A stretch of 64,000 nucleotides of DNA from Oceanobacillus zhaokaii (GCF_003352005.1 NZ_CP024848.1:2241001-2305000), one strand, 5' to 3'; counted from the first letter of the stretch, positions 37,356 through 46,378 are shown. A program made the numbers and translations. The notes: generated from the letters alone by a model not told the origin.

Positions 37356-37928
37356 TTAATATCCCCCAACCCAAAGTCTTTCATATGCCTGCTTTTTTAT
37401 TGTTATAGTTTTCTCTACAAAGGGTACTGTCAAATCTAAATCATAAGTAGCAGTTATTCCAAAATATGAATCGGCAGCCCCATTTAATGAACTGGGTAAA
37501 TCAACCTCTACAGTTATGTTTGAACCATCCATTTTTGAATTCGTGTTCTGCGTAAACTTTTTCTGAATTATAGGAGTGATTGCACTATTCCCCAGCTCTT
37601 GGATATAGTTGGAACCTGAAATATTTACATCTAGAAATTCAAGTAAGGTCGTCCCAACCAGATTTTCAACATCACCTAAACTAATCTCCCCTATACTGAT
37701 ACCAGATAATTTTTGACCTGCTATGCTTTCAAGTTCCTCTGATAGTATCGTAGCTGGGTATGCGTGGTTTGCAATAATTTGTGCAGTCTCGGTCACAGAC
37801 TTATTTAATGCAATCTCTGCTACGGAAATACGAATAATAGAGGCCATAAATACGATAAATAACATAAAAACTGGAATAACCAATGCTGCCTCCAAAGTAA
37901 TGCTTCCATCCTCATCTTTTAATTGCAT
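37356..37928 (-). CDS. TadE/TadF-like pseudopilin
   Basis: 190 residues from ATG 37928 behind ATGGAGGTC. The N-terminus DEDGSITLEAALVIPVFMLF is a class III prepilin-type leader: cleavage after Gly, Glu at +5, then a hydrophobic helix. The rest is extracytoplasmic with no known motif. Together with the protein at 40846-41541 it would be a minor pilin pair initiating or stabilising the Flp fibre. It lies downstream of a lipoprotein gene, 91 bases away, and is the last gene before a spacer. Confidence 0.82.
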   Translation of the reverse strand: MQLKDEDGSITLEAALVIPVFMLFIVFMASIIRISVAEIALNKSVTETAQIIANHAYPATILSEELESIAGQKLSGISIGEISLGDVENLVGTTLLEFLDVNISGSNYIQELGNSAITPIIQKKFTQNTNSKMDGSNITVEVDLPSSLNGAADSYFGITATYDLDLTVPFVEKTITIKKQAYERLWVGGY

Positions 37929-38019
37929 ACTTGACCTCCATATGGAATAGTCAACCAAAACTATTCTACCTGTAAGTGGTTGAGAATAGTTTTGGTTTTT
38001 TAATTTATAAAATTATCAT

Positions 38020-38682
38020 TTATTCAGCTTCCTCTGGAGTAAATTCAAATGATACCTGATTTGATAACCCCTCTAAAAATTCTGCAATGTTTAAAATATA
38101 TTGATCACTTACTTCAACATCGAATAATAATGCACCTGTTTGAGATTCTCCTGGTGGAATTTCATTAGGCCATTCTTCTGCAACGCCTTCTAGATAGTAC
38201 CAGGGAAATCCGCTCGAATTATCAATTGAAGCCAGGTTTGTGCTGCTAAAAACACTATCAGCAGTAATTGCTTCATCTCCGGTATTTAATACGGTTAAAT
38301 CAACTATTACAAAATTTCCTAATTCTGAAGTTGATTCTCCAGCTTGCTCTTTAATTTCAACAGAATTTAATGTTATTTCATGTTCGGAAAAGTTATTTTT
38401 TATAGTTGCCGTATCACCAATTCCTAAACCCAATTGATCATCAGGTAAATCATCTGTATTCGCAGAAGACGGATCCGTTTCTGCTTCATCCTCTGTGTCT
38501 GAGCCTTCTTCCTCTCCACTTTCTTCTTCAGGCAATTCATTTTCTGTTTCTTTGCTTGAACTTTCTTCTTCTGTAACTGGTGTATCACTCTGTTCGGCTT
38601 CATTATCCTCTTTATTATTGCAAGCGACTAATAGGATAGAAAGTATCACTAAAACGCTAATTTTTATCAAAATCTGCCTCAT
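38020..38682 (-). CDS. Lipoprotein with DUF4352-like domain
   Basis: 220 residues with a signal peptide and lipobox LLVAC (Cys21), a long acidic low-complexity spacer (about 25-75), and a beta-rich domain (GLGIGDTATIKNNFSEHEIT onward) of the DUF4352 or telokin-like type, found in many surface lipoproteins. It is embedded between the DUF5702 and second TadE-like genes (18 bases after the former), so it probably serves the pilus at the outer face of the membrane, perhaps in place of the TadD lipoprotein. That role is inference. Confidence 0.75.
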   Translation of the reverse strand: MRQILIKISVLVILSILLVACNNKEDNEAEQSDTPVTEEESSSKETENELPEEESGEEEGSDTEDEAETDPSSANTDDLPDDQLGLGIGDTATIKNNFSEHEITLNSVEIKEQAGESTSELGNFVIVDLTVLNTGDEAITADSVFSSTNLASIDNSSGFPWYYLEGVAEEWPNEIPPGESQTGALLFDVEVSDQYILNIAEFLEGLSNQVSFEFTPEEAE

Positions 38683-38699
38683 ATTTTTTCCTCCTATAC

Positions 38700-40832
38700 T
38701 CAGTAAGAATAATCTACCTCTGCTTCTATATAATAACGCCCGTTTTTAACCTTCCCTTCCAGAATACCTGAAGTTCCAAGCAATTCTATTATTCCTGGAA
38801 GAAACCATAAATCGATCGATGCCTCTGCTTTTGCAGTAGCATAGGTAGGTGCACTTATGAGATCTTCAGGCACTTTCTTATCAACAACTGCTTGAATTCG
38901 GTTAATACGTGTATCATCACTATCTGGATGCATTAATAAGAATAAGCGTAAATAAAATTTATAATCTGTTGCAAATGGCTTTATTCCCTTAATATCAATT
39001 AATGGAACTTTTTTTCCATTCGTAAGGTTTCCTACATCTTCAACGGTTCTCATAAAAGCCCAGCTTGTTGCAGCCAAAAATTTGGGCAGAGGGTGCGGGA
39101 TAACTTTTACAGGGTCTTTAGTAAATGCTGCAATAAAATTGAAAGCAAATCTGGTTGCGGTTAATTCAAGTAAAGCATAGCCATAATTTACCCCTGGTGT
39201 ATGGGAACCATATAAAATATATTCTACTTCTCTATTAATATATAGAAAATTATCAGGATAACTTCCTGGATCCATCAACCCAAGCTTATCATCGGATTTA
39301 AATCTAGTAAGTATATATTCATTGATATATGTTTGATCCCTTATATCAAGTGCCATGTTTCCCAGGTTATGGAATAAACTGCCAATCATATCAAATGCAT
39401 CCTGTGCTGCTTGCTCTGGCACATCCATATCCAAGTCCTGAATGCTATTTTCAGATGCTGAGCCATAATTAGATACTAGTGATTGTAATTCAGTATAATT
39501 AGCGAAATCACTATTTAAGGCCATTCCTTTATTGATTACATCTTTAATCTTATTTAGTGCTTCGAATGCATCCTTCAGACCACCATTATTTCCTGTATCA
39601 CCAGTTTCTGTTTCTTCATAATTATCATCGACATATTTTCGCACTTCTTCTGTATCATCAAGCGCAGTATTAAAATATGTCTTTACTAGATTTATAGCAG
39701 CATTAAATGTGCCATCACCTGATATAAGTTGAGTAAAATCAGTAATCTGATAATCTACATATGGAACTAGAGTGGCTGAACTACCTGGCGAACCGCCATT
39801 GACACTATTTTTAGCCTTATCCGTTTTAGAAATTGCATTTACAAAGAATGTATCTTCTAAAACATACTCGTTTATTTGTTCTGTTAATTCCTCTAATTGA
39901 TTTTCAACGGTCGATAATGAAGAATCACTGCATTCGCTGCTGCTTAAATTATCATATTTTTGATCTACTTCTTTTCTTGTATCATCAATCTTTTTTTGGA
40001 TATTTTTATTAATTGATTGTGCATCAATTAAATCTTTTCTGGCTTCTTTTAACTCTTTTTCACTGTCCTTACCACTTTTTAAAATATCCCTTAATAAATC
40101 TTCAAGATCATTCTCAAAAGCGGTGTCCACTTCCTCGATATATGTAGAAAAATGTTTTTTTGCATCTTCCAAATTATTTACAGCAGGATAAGTGGATGAA
40201 GAAGGATTATTAACCTTCCCTTTTGTACCATCCAAATCACTATGTGCTTTAATTAAATGCTCGACAGCTTTTCCCATTGCTTCGTCTCTGTCTGCAACTA
40301 ATTTATTTACATCTTTTGAAATATCTACATATACTTCAGCTTCCTGCATAGTACAGCTGTATGGTAATATTCCATCTGCAATTATTTTCCCAAATTCAAT
40401 TGGTGCCGTGTATTTCATATCTTCCAGTATTTGATGCTTTACAATTTCTGTATTTGAGTATGATCTATTTTCATTTGCTGAAAATGAGGTACTTTCCATT
40501 GTCGTATCGACAAATTTGTAATAGCCATCTTCATTTACCATCAAATTTTTTTCAAAAACATCCTCAAATATTTGCTCCGGTGATTCTGCACCCTCATTAA
40601 TTACAAATAATCCTTTATTTTGCACATTTTTATTAAATGATGAAAAAGCAGATCGCATCGCTGATTTAGATGCTTGTTCCACTTGATACTCTGCGACCAT
40701 TATACGCACAAAATCAATTAATACGGCATTAAATAAAAATAACAGGAGGGTAACAATAATGACATAGATAGAAACAGCACCATTTTCTTTGACTATAAAA
40801 CGTCTAAACGCTGTTTTTACTTTATTTTTCAA
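38700..40832 (-). CDS. Large TadG-like protein (DUF5702 type)
   Basis: 710 residues. The N-terminus FIVKENGAVSIYVIIVTLLLFLF has the TadE/G leader layout, but Tyr stands at +5 where pilins have Glu. A long helical/coiled-coil region (about 180-320, rich in Asp, Lys and Glu) and a C-terminal extracytoplasmic region follow (KPFATDYKFYLRLFLLMHPDSDD, split in the family as a conserved block). Proteins of this design, DUF5702, occur in Tad loci of Firmicutes. It starts 13 bases after the TadE-like gene ends. Function in pilus assembly is assumed from context. Confidence 0.78.
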   Translation of the reverse strand: MKNKVKTAFRRFIVKENGAVSIYVIIVTLLLFLFNAVLIDFVRIMVAEYQVEQASKSAMRSAFSSFNKNVQNKGLFVINEGAESPEQIFEDVFEKNLMVNEDGYYKFVDTTMESTSFSANENRSYSNTEIVKHQILEDMKYTAPIEFGKIIADGILPYSCTMQEAEVYVDISKDVNKLVADRDEAMGKAVEHLIKAHSDLDGTKGKVNNPSSSTYPAVNNLEDAKKHFSTYIEEVDTAFENDLEDLLRDILKSGKDSEKELKEARKDLIDAQSINKNIQKKIDDTRKEVDQKYDNLSSSECSDSSLSTVENQLEELTEQINEYVLEDTFFVNAISKTDKAKNSVNGGSPGSSATLVPYVDYQITDFTQLISGDGTFNAAINLVKTYFNTALDDTEEVRKYVDDNYEETETGDTGNNGGLKDAFEALNKIKDVINKGMALNSDFANYTELQSLVSNYGSASENSIQDLDMDVPEQAAQDAFDMIGSLFHNLGNMALDIRDQTYINEYILTRFKSDDKLGLMDPGSYPDNFLYINREVEYILYGSHTPGVNYGYALLELTATRFAFNFIAAFTKDPVKVIPHPLPKFLAATSWAFMRTVEDVGNLTNGKKVPLIDIKGIKPFATDYKFYLRLFLLMHPDSDDTRINRIQAVVDKKVPEDLISAPTYATAKAEASIDLWFLPGIIELLGTSGILEGKVKNGRYYIEAEVDYSY

Positions 40833-40845
40833 TAATTACCCTCCT

Positions 40846-41541
40846 CTACTTCTTATTAATAAATTTTGTGATATAACCAGAATTGTCTTTTAATAATTCC
40901 ACTGCATATATAACAAGATCGGTGGTTCGGATGAATTCTGTCGGTTCAACAACGACGTGACTGACTTGGGTTTCAATTTCATTAATCCCAAATAAATCGC
41001 TAATAAAAGCGGGTAAATTTAAGGGACTTTTCAGTGTAACAATGATTTCACTGCCTGCGAGTCCATTGATGTATTGTACTTCGCCAGTCGCTCCAGCAGG
41101 CAATATATCCGTTGTAATTCTCCCTAATTTTTGTTGTGGTAAACTACCCCCAGCAACTGAACCAATTTGGATGGTTGCCCCGCCAGATGAAAAAATATCA
41201 ATACCGAATTGGGACAGGTATTGGTCATTAGTTAACCGCCAATACAGACCATCTCCACCATCGAATGTTGTATATTTATCAAATGCTCCAGTGTCTATAT
41301 CTTTATCACTGTTATCCCAAACAAATGCTACCCGTTCAGCTACAGTATTTGCACTATAATGAAGAACAGATTGCTGATATATAACAATCGCAAAAAGAAT
41401 AAAACTTAATGTCAGCATCAATAGAATCGGAAATACTAATGATGCTTCAATTGTAAAGGCGCCATCATCATCCTTCATTATTTTCGATAGTTTTTTTTTC
41501 ATGAAATTCATTTTTTTAGTAAGTCCCTTCAAATGAACCAT
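40846..41541 (-). CDS. TadE-like pseudopilin
   Basis: About 231 residues, or 217-220 if it starts at later in-frame ATGs. The first ATG directly abuts the flp stop (TAAATG), which suggests coupled translation, but it has no own site. The leader DDDGAFTIEASLVFPILLML has Gly at the cut and Glu at +5 followed by a hydrophobic helix, so the prepilin peptidase should process it. The mature part is periplasmic-side with no catalytic motif. Confidence 0.82.
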   Translation of the reverse strand: MVHLKGLTKKMNFMKKKLSKIMKDDDGAFTIEASLVFPILLMLTLSFILFAIVIYQQSVLHYSANTVAERVAFVWDNSDKDIDTGAFDKYTTFDGGDGLYWRLTNDQYLSQFGIDIFSSGGATIQIGSVAGGSLPQQKLGRITTDILPAGATGEVQYINGLAGSEIIVTLKSPLNLPAFISDLFGINEIETQVSHVVVEPTEFIRTTDLVIYAVELLKDNSGYITKFINKK

Positions 41542-41727
41542 TTAATTCGTGAAGTTGTTTATTTGATCATTACCAAAACTTAATAGGTTGTTGATCCATG
41601 TCATTATTTGATCTCTGAACAATAATGCAATAACAACAATAACAGCAATAATCAGCATCATTTCCAATGTTTGCAAACCACTTTCATCTTTCCAGAATTT
41701 TTTAATTTTCCCAGCTACGTTTTTCAT
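41542..41727 (-). CDS. Flp/Fap-type pilin (major Tad pilin)
   Basis: 61-residue prepilin. The positively charged leader ends ESG (Gly17) and is followed by LQTLE with Glu22 at +5 and a hydrophobic helix (MLIIAVIVVIALLF), the hallmark of Flp pilins. The mature subunit would be about 44 residues and forms the pilus fibre. TAGGAGGAAG lies upstream. A hairpin at 41769-41792, spanning the tadC stop codon, precedes it and could be an RNA processing or stability site favouring high pilin expression. Confidence 0.92.
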   Translation of the reverse strand: MKNVAGKIKKFWKDESGLQTLEMMLIIAVIVVIALLFRDQIMTWINNLLSFGNDQINNFTN

Positions 41728-41773
41728 TTTCTTCCTCCTAATTAATTTATATTATTTTTTATTTTATCTGTGC

Positions 41774-42637
41774 TTACATAATAGTAAGCGCAGGATAACC
41801 CACTATTATCATTACAGCAACGAAAATCAATATGAGCGGAAACACTAATTTCGAAGACGCCTCTTCACCTTTTGTCTTGGAGATTGATTTACGCTTTTCC
41901 CATAACTCATGGGATAAATCTCTTAACGCAAGTATTAAATCATTTCCACCCTTACGGTAATTTAATAGAATTGTAGTAGTAAAAATAGAGATTTCCTGAA
42001 TACCACATTTTTTACTCAAATCATTCAATACCTGATGAAATGGTTCATTACTAACCATTTTATTTACAGTCTCTGTTAACTCTCGAATTAGTGGAGAATT
42101 TGGATCTTTAGTTGATGTAACACAACGAATTAACGCTTGCTGCACTGTTTCACCTGCATTTACAAGCAGGATAATTTTATTTACTACTTCCGGTAACTCT
42201 GTAAGTATTTTTTGCTTACGCTCTCTTTCCTGGCTTGCTAATCGGCTAATCATTGCATAAGGAATCAATACAGTAAATATTATTCCAACAAAGAAAATAG
42301 TCTGATCACCATTGGAAACTAATGTAAATATGAATGAACCTAGTAAACACACCATTACAGTAGACAATAATTGTGCAACATACATTCTAGTATGTTGCAA
42401 TGCTGTGCGGTTTCCATAAAGACTGATCATTTTTTGCTGTATTTTTGCTATTTGGCTATAAAAACGTTCCATTATTTTCAAATTATCAATTATGTATAGT
42501 GAAACTGGTGCCATGAACATTAATGGATACTGATCTTTAAAATTAGCAATTACGATGTCATATCTCTTACCAGCCTTTATCGAAAATACAAAATACACAA
42601 CTATTATTAATAGAGTTATAATCCCATAAACTATCAT
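41774..42637 (-). CDS. tadC: TadC, inner-membrane platform protein (T2SSF domain)
   Basis: 287 residues with an N-terminal helix, a pair of helices near 85-130, the T2SSF domain (ILTELPEVVNKIILLVNAGETVQQAL onward), and two C-terminal helices (KLVFPLILIFVAVMIIVGYPAL). It pairs with TadB to form the membrane platform on which the TadA motor extrudes Flp. It starts six bases after tadB. Confidence 0.88.
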   Translation of the reverse strand: MIVYGIITLLIIVVYFVFSIKAGKRYDIVIANFKDQYPLMFMAPVSLYIIDNLKIMERFYSQIAKIQQKMISLYGNRTALQHTRMYVAQLLSTVMVCLLGSFIFTLVSNGDQTIFFVGIIFTVLIPYAMISRLASQERERKQKILTELPEVVNKIILLVNAGETVQQALIRCVTSTKDPNSPLIRELTETVNKMVSNEPFHQVLNDLSKKCGIQEISIFTTTILLNYRKGGNDLILALRDLSHELWEKRKSISKTKGEEASSKLVFPLILIFVAVMIIVGYPALTIM

Positions 42638-42643
42638 GATTCA

Positions 42644-43591
42644 TCACACCTTAATATCCATTATTCGTTGCGCCAAAATAAAAGCAGAAATGACAAGTGC
42701 TAAACAAATAGTCATGATTATTGGGCCACCGCTGCTCCAATTATACATTGGCGCTAGATAGTCTTCCGCTGTGGACTTTAATAATAAGATCATACCTAAT
42801 GGTGCAATACTTAGAATTCTTGACTCAAACTTTTTAGAAGCTATCATAACAGCTACTTCTTGTTGAATATCAATTTTTTCACTAAGAATGTCTGAGGTAC
42901 GTCTGATCACTTCAACTAAATTACCGCCTGTACGTTTACAAGTAATAAACACATTAGCAAAATTTTGAATGTCCTCCACATCAGATCTAATGCTAAAATC
43001 TAAAAGGGCATTTTCGATTGTTTCTCCATTTTCAACTCTTCGATTTATGATTTCAAATTCCTTAATAATAAAAGTATCCGGGTCTGGATAAAGTAAATAT
43101 AAGTCTGAAACAACTTCTATGAAACTATTTTCAATCGATCTTCCTGCAGCTAATGAAGAGGATAAAGATGCAATTGCCTCTTTAAACTGCAACTTTAGTT
43201 TTTCCTTTCTTTTTTCCAGCAACGTTTTCTTTTGAAATTTTGGAAAGAACAAGCCTAACGCTCCAATAATAATTACCGCAATTATACTTTCATAGAATAA
43301 ATAGCCAATAAAGGAAAAAAAGATTACTGCAAGCAATGCATATAATATATATTCTTTTATTGATAAAGTGTATTTCGAATAATCAACTAAGTGCCCTTCA
43401 ACTTGCTTGCTTGTTCTCGCCTGCATATATTCCATAAAATGTTTCTTCTTAAGTTGTTCTAATTCTTTATTCTGTTCAATATTAGTAGATGTTAAAGTAG
43501 AATTAGCTTCTCGTTTTTTCCTCTTTGCAACAGCGAAGGCATAACCTCCAACTAAACCCAATAGGATAATAATTAATAGAATGTCTGTCAA
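42644..43591 (-). CDS. tadB: TadB, inner-membrane platform protein (T2SSF domain)
   Basis: 315 residues. An N-terminal membrane helix (3-19), a cytoplasmic stretch, a helix pair (about 80-115), and the T2SSF domain with SSSLAAGRSIENSFIEV and CKRTGGNLVEVIRRTSDIL are followed by C-terminal helices. The order TadA-TadB-TadC and the gap of only four bases after tadA support a single operon. Confidence 0.9.
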   Translation of the reverse strand: MTDILLIIILLGLVGGYAFAVAKRKKREANSTLTSTNIEQNKELEQLKKKHFMEYMQARTSKQVEGHLVDYSKYTLSIKEYILYALLAVIFFSFIGYLFYESIIAVIIIGALGLFFPKFQKKTLLEKRKEKLKLQFKEAIASLSSSLAAGRSIENSFIEVVSDLYLLYPDPDTFIIKEFEIINRRVENGETIENALLDFSIRSDVEDIQNFANVFITCKRTGGNLVEVIRRTSDILSEKIDIQQEVAVMIASKKFESRILSIAPLGMILLLKSTAEDYLAPMYNWSSGGPIIMTICLALVISAFILAQRIMDIKV

Positions 43592-43595
43592 TAAA

Positions 43596-44837
43596 TCACC
43601 CCCTTGTCTCTTCTACTTCAACGGAGACCCCTGCAAGCTGGATTTTTGATTTATTTTTCAGCTGATTGCCAGTCGCTTTTAAAGAACCGATAACTTTGCC
43701 ATCTTCTTCCCCTTCTTCAACAAACTCATATAAAGGGTTTAGAATTACCTCTCCATTTTCGACTCCGATGATTTCACTGATTGCTACAACTTTTCGCGAA
43801 TTGTCACGCAAGCGCGTTAAGTGAATCATAATATCAATTGCAGAGCTGATTTGTTTACGAATTACTTCTACCGGTAAATTTGCACCATTCAATACCATCG
43901 TTTCTAGCCTGCTGAGCATATCCTTCACTGAGTTGGCATGTCCGGTTGATAGAGAGCCATCATGACCAGTATTCATCGCCTGCAGCATGTCTAATGCTTC
44001 TCCACCACGAACCTCACCGACAATGATTCGGTCAGGACGCATCCGAAGTGATGTTTTGATGAGTTCACGGATAGTGATTTCTCCTTTTCCTTCCGTGTTT
44101 GCATTCCTCGTTTCCAAGCTAACTAAGTTTGGAACATTTTTAATTTGCAGCTCGGCTGAATCTTCAATCGTAATAATTCGTTCGTCTTGTGGAATAAAGT
44201 TGGATAATACATTTAGGAAGGTTGTCTTACCTGAACCTGTTCCACCGCCAATAAAAATATTGTATTTCGCAACAACAAGCTTCTCTAAGAATTCTGCTAC
44301 TTCCTGGGTAATAGTGTCATATGCGATTAAGTCATCAATCGTAAGTGGCTTCTCAGGAAATTTCCGGATAGTGATAACGGGGCCCTTCAAGGCAATCGGA
44401 GGTAAAACAACATTTACCCGAGAACCATCTTGCAATCTAGCATCAACAATTGGTGAAGATTCGTTTACAACCCTATCAACCTTGGAAACGATTGATTGGA
44501 TAATATCCTCCAGCTTCTGCTGACTCTCAAATTGGATATCAACTTGAGTTGTAGAGCCGTACCGTTCAATAAATATTTCCTTATGATTATTAATCATAAT
44601 TTCGGTAATCGTTTTATCATCTATAAGTGGCTGGAGAACATCATAACCTCGGAAGGAGTTGTAAATTCGTTCCACTAAATATTTTATTTCTGTTGATTTG
44701 ATCTTGTTTTCTTTTGCATATTTAAATACAGCTACTTCAACATATTCTCTTAGTTCTTCATTTTTAATGGAATGCATTAAATCTAGCGTTTCACGCAATT
44801 GTTTGATTAAATCCTTTATAACAACTTCACTATCCAA
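43596..44837 (-). CDS. tadA: TadA/CpaF secretion ATPase
   Basis: Type II/IV secretion ATPase that powers pilus assembly (and possibly retraction, as in Caulobacter). About 413 residues, with probable TTG start at 44837. The upstream GTG overlaps the ribosome binding site GGAAGGAG and is unlikely. The N-terminal all-helical domain is followed by the ATPase core: Walker A IGGGTGSGKTT (196-206), the Asp box IITIEDSAEL, Walker B DRIIVGEVRGGEALDML and the His box NTGHDGSLSTGHANS. It overlaps the end of tadZ by eight bases. Confidence 0.94.
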   Translation of the reverse strand: MDSEVVIKDLIKQLRETLDLMHSIKNEELREYVEVAVFKYAKENKIKSTEIKYLVERIYNSFRGYDVLQPLIDDKTITEIMINNHKEIFIERYGSTTQVDIQFESQQKLEDIIQSIVSKVDRVVNESSPIVDARLQDGSRVNVVLPPIALKGPVITIRKFPEKPLTIDDLIAYDTITQEVAEFLEKLVVAKYNIFIGGGTGSGKTTFLNVLSNFIPQDERIITIEDSAELQIKNVPNLVSLETRNANTEGKGEITIRELIKTSLRMRPDRIIVGEVRGGEALDMLQAMNTGHDGSLSTGHANSVKDMLSRLETMVLNGANLPVEVIRKQISSAIDIMIHLTRLRDNSRKVVAISEIIGVENGEVILNPLYEFVEEGEEDGKVIGSLKATGNQLKNKSKIQLAGVSVEVEETRG

Positions 44838-45957
44838 TGCTCGTTGCACTCCTTCCCCCAGTGATTATTTTCGATTGAATAATCCCTTGGAGTTCCTGAT
44901 TAAATAGGTCGTTCCCTAAAATTTCTATACTTGATTGTGTTGTTAACCAGTTTTCGATAAATGGCAGGTTACCTTCAATCACAATGCTATAATCATTAGT
45001 CGTTCTCAACCCAGTATCCAAATATTTGTTTTGAAGAATTAGCAACTTGTCTTTAATAATATTTTCCTTGCCAACTAATTTCTCTTCTTCTTCAAAGAAT
45101 GATTCTGTTTTTAGCATACTTTGTACGTCATTTGCAACGGGCCAAATTACTTGATCACTTTCTTTTAATGCGGCAATGTTTCTCTCATGCAACGAGCTAT
45201 CTAAATCAATAACGATATAGTCATAGGAGCCTGTCTCGACAATTCCATTTATTAATCGCTTTACATCTGATTCATTGAACTCGAGTAATTCATCTGCATT
45301 AATTTCGATATCAAAGTAATCAACCATTGAGTACGGGTCATATTTCTTCAATGCTTCAATCTTGGATAAAAGCTGTGGTGACTCTGCTTTTACGTAATAA
45401 AAAATTTGTAAGGATGGGTTATCCTCGCTGGAACTAAAGTAAAGACTTGTTGTATTTATCAGTTCAAGGTTTAAATAAAAGACCTTTGCATTGTTTAATG
45501 CTAGCTGCTTCGATAAATTAACAGCTATTGTCGTTTTACCCGCGCCTCCTACTGGAGAATATACAGACAATACTTTCGTTTGCTTACTTCTCGCTAAGTA
45601 TTTTCCAGCTGTTTGGTTTCGATCGTAATATATTGCAAGCATGTTTGAAACCAATTGCCCCAATCGTTGGTAACGGTAAACGGAATTATGTTCTGTGCTC
45701 CCAGCTGTTAATTTGTCATCATCTAGGAAAATAAAGCTCGTATCATTCAGTACCTTCAAATTAGTATGATAAATTCCTGGACTGATGAGTAATATATCAA
45801 TACTTTCCCCTTGATCTAGATAAAGCTCTAATTTTTCTGTGCTTGTAAAATATGTAACAATAAATCTTGAAGATTCCTCAGCAGTACGTAAGTAGGATGC
45901 CAATGATTCTACATAATCTAAATTTTCATCTGCAACTACAATCCTTAATTTCTTCAT
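44830..45957 (-). CDS. tadZ: TadZ/CpaE-like ATPase with receiver-like N-terminus
   Basis: 375 residues from ATG 45957 behind GGTGGAGGTG. Residues 1-110 resemble an atypical response-regulator receiver fold (KKLRIVVADENLDYVE). The MinD/ParA-type ATPase follows, with a deviant Walker A (SPVGGAGKTT, Lys141) and IVIDLDSSL. TadZ places the pilus machine at a cell site, usually a pole. It is first gene of the pilus operon, preceded by a 600-base regulatory region. CpaE-type localisation here is inference. Confidence 0.88.
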   Translation of the reverse strand: MKKLRIVVADENLDYVESLASYLRTAEESSRFIVTYFTSTEKLELYLDQGESIDILLISPGIYHTNLKVLNDTSFIFLDDDKLTAGSTEHNSVYRYQRLGQLVSNMLAIYYDRNQTAGKYLARSKQTKVLSVYSPVGGAGKTTIAVNLSKQLALNNAKVFYLNLELINTTSLYFSSSEDNPSLQIFYYVKAESPQLLSKIEALKKYDPYSMVDYFDIEINADELLEFNESDVKRLINGIVETGSYDYIVIDLDSSLHERNIAALKESDQVIWPVANDVQSMLKTESFFEEEEKLVGKENIIKDKLLILQNKYLDTGLRTTNDYSIVIEGNLPFIENWLTTQSSIEILGNDLFNQELQGIIQSKIITGGRSATSIG

Positions 45958-46289
45958 CTGTACACCTCCACCACACTTTGTAACTACGTTTTTCAAATTT
46001 CCCTCACATAATATTACTAAATCTGTCACAAAAAAATAAGGGGAATATATAAAAACAGTTCTTTATCCCTAATTTCGTATGGATTTTTATCTTGAAATTA
46101 AGATATTTAAATTTTAACAACATGCATTTTTCCCGTTATACGAATATCAAACACTGAAAACAGTCATTTCATCCGCCTTTTAGTGCTTTTTCACATTTTC
46201 ATATCCAACATAAGGAAATAATAATATATTCTATAAAATTAACTAAAAATATCGATTAGTAGGAAAATTTGTAGATATGGTGAATTATA

Positions 46290-46296
46290 TGTCGAA
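46290..46296. promoter_or_regulatory. Perfect match to the Spo0A box core
   Basis: TGTCGAA at 46290-46296, the consensus 0A box core, in the divergent spacer between tadZ and the TcaA-like gene. A single 7-mer can occur by chance, so the assignment is tentative. Confidence 0.35.
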
Positions 46297-46350
46297 TTAC
46301 GCGGGTATATATTCCTATGATTTGAAATTGTAATCAAATATTCCGGGATT

Positions 46351-46378
46351 GTAACATAACCTTAACAATTCCTTAACA
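46351..46378. promoter_or_regulatory. Triple direct repeat, WalR/PhoP-type operator
   Basis: GTAACA (46351-46356), TTAACA (46362-46367) and TTAACA (46373-46378) are spaced by exactly five bases (11-base period). The plus-strand reading matches PhoP boxes (TTAACA-N5 repeats); the minus-strand reading matches WalR boxes (TGTTAA-N5-TGTTAA-N5-TGTTAC). An OmpR-family regulator is strongly suggested. The remaining spacer (45958-46559) is AT-rich and shows no gene. Confidence 0.65.

Noticed and set aside
41769..41792. Hairpin before flp considered as a terminator of the upstream tad genes
   Set aside because: One strand has a C-A mismatch and there is no T-run after it; an RNA processing or stability role is as likely.
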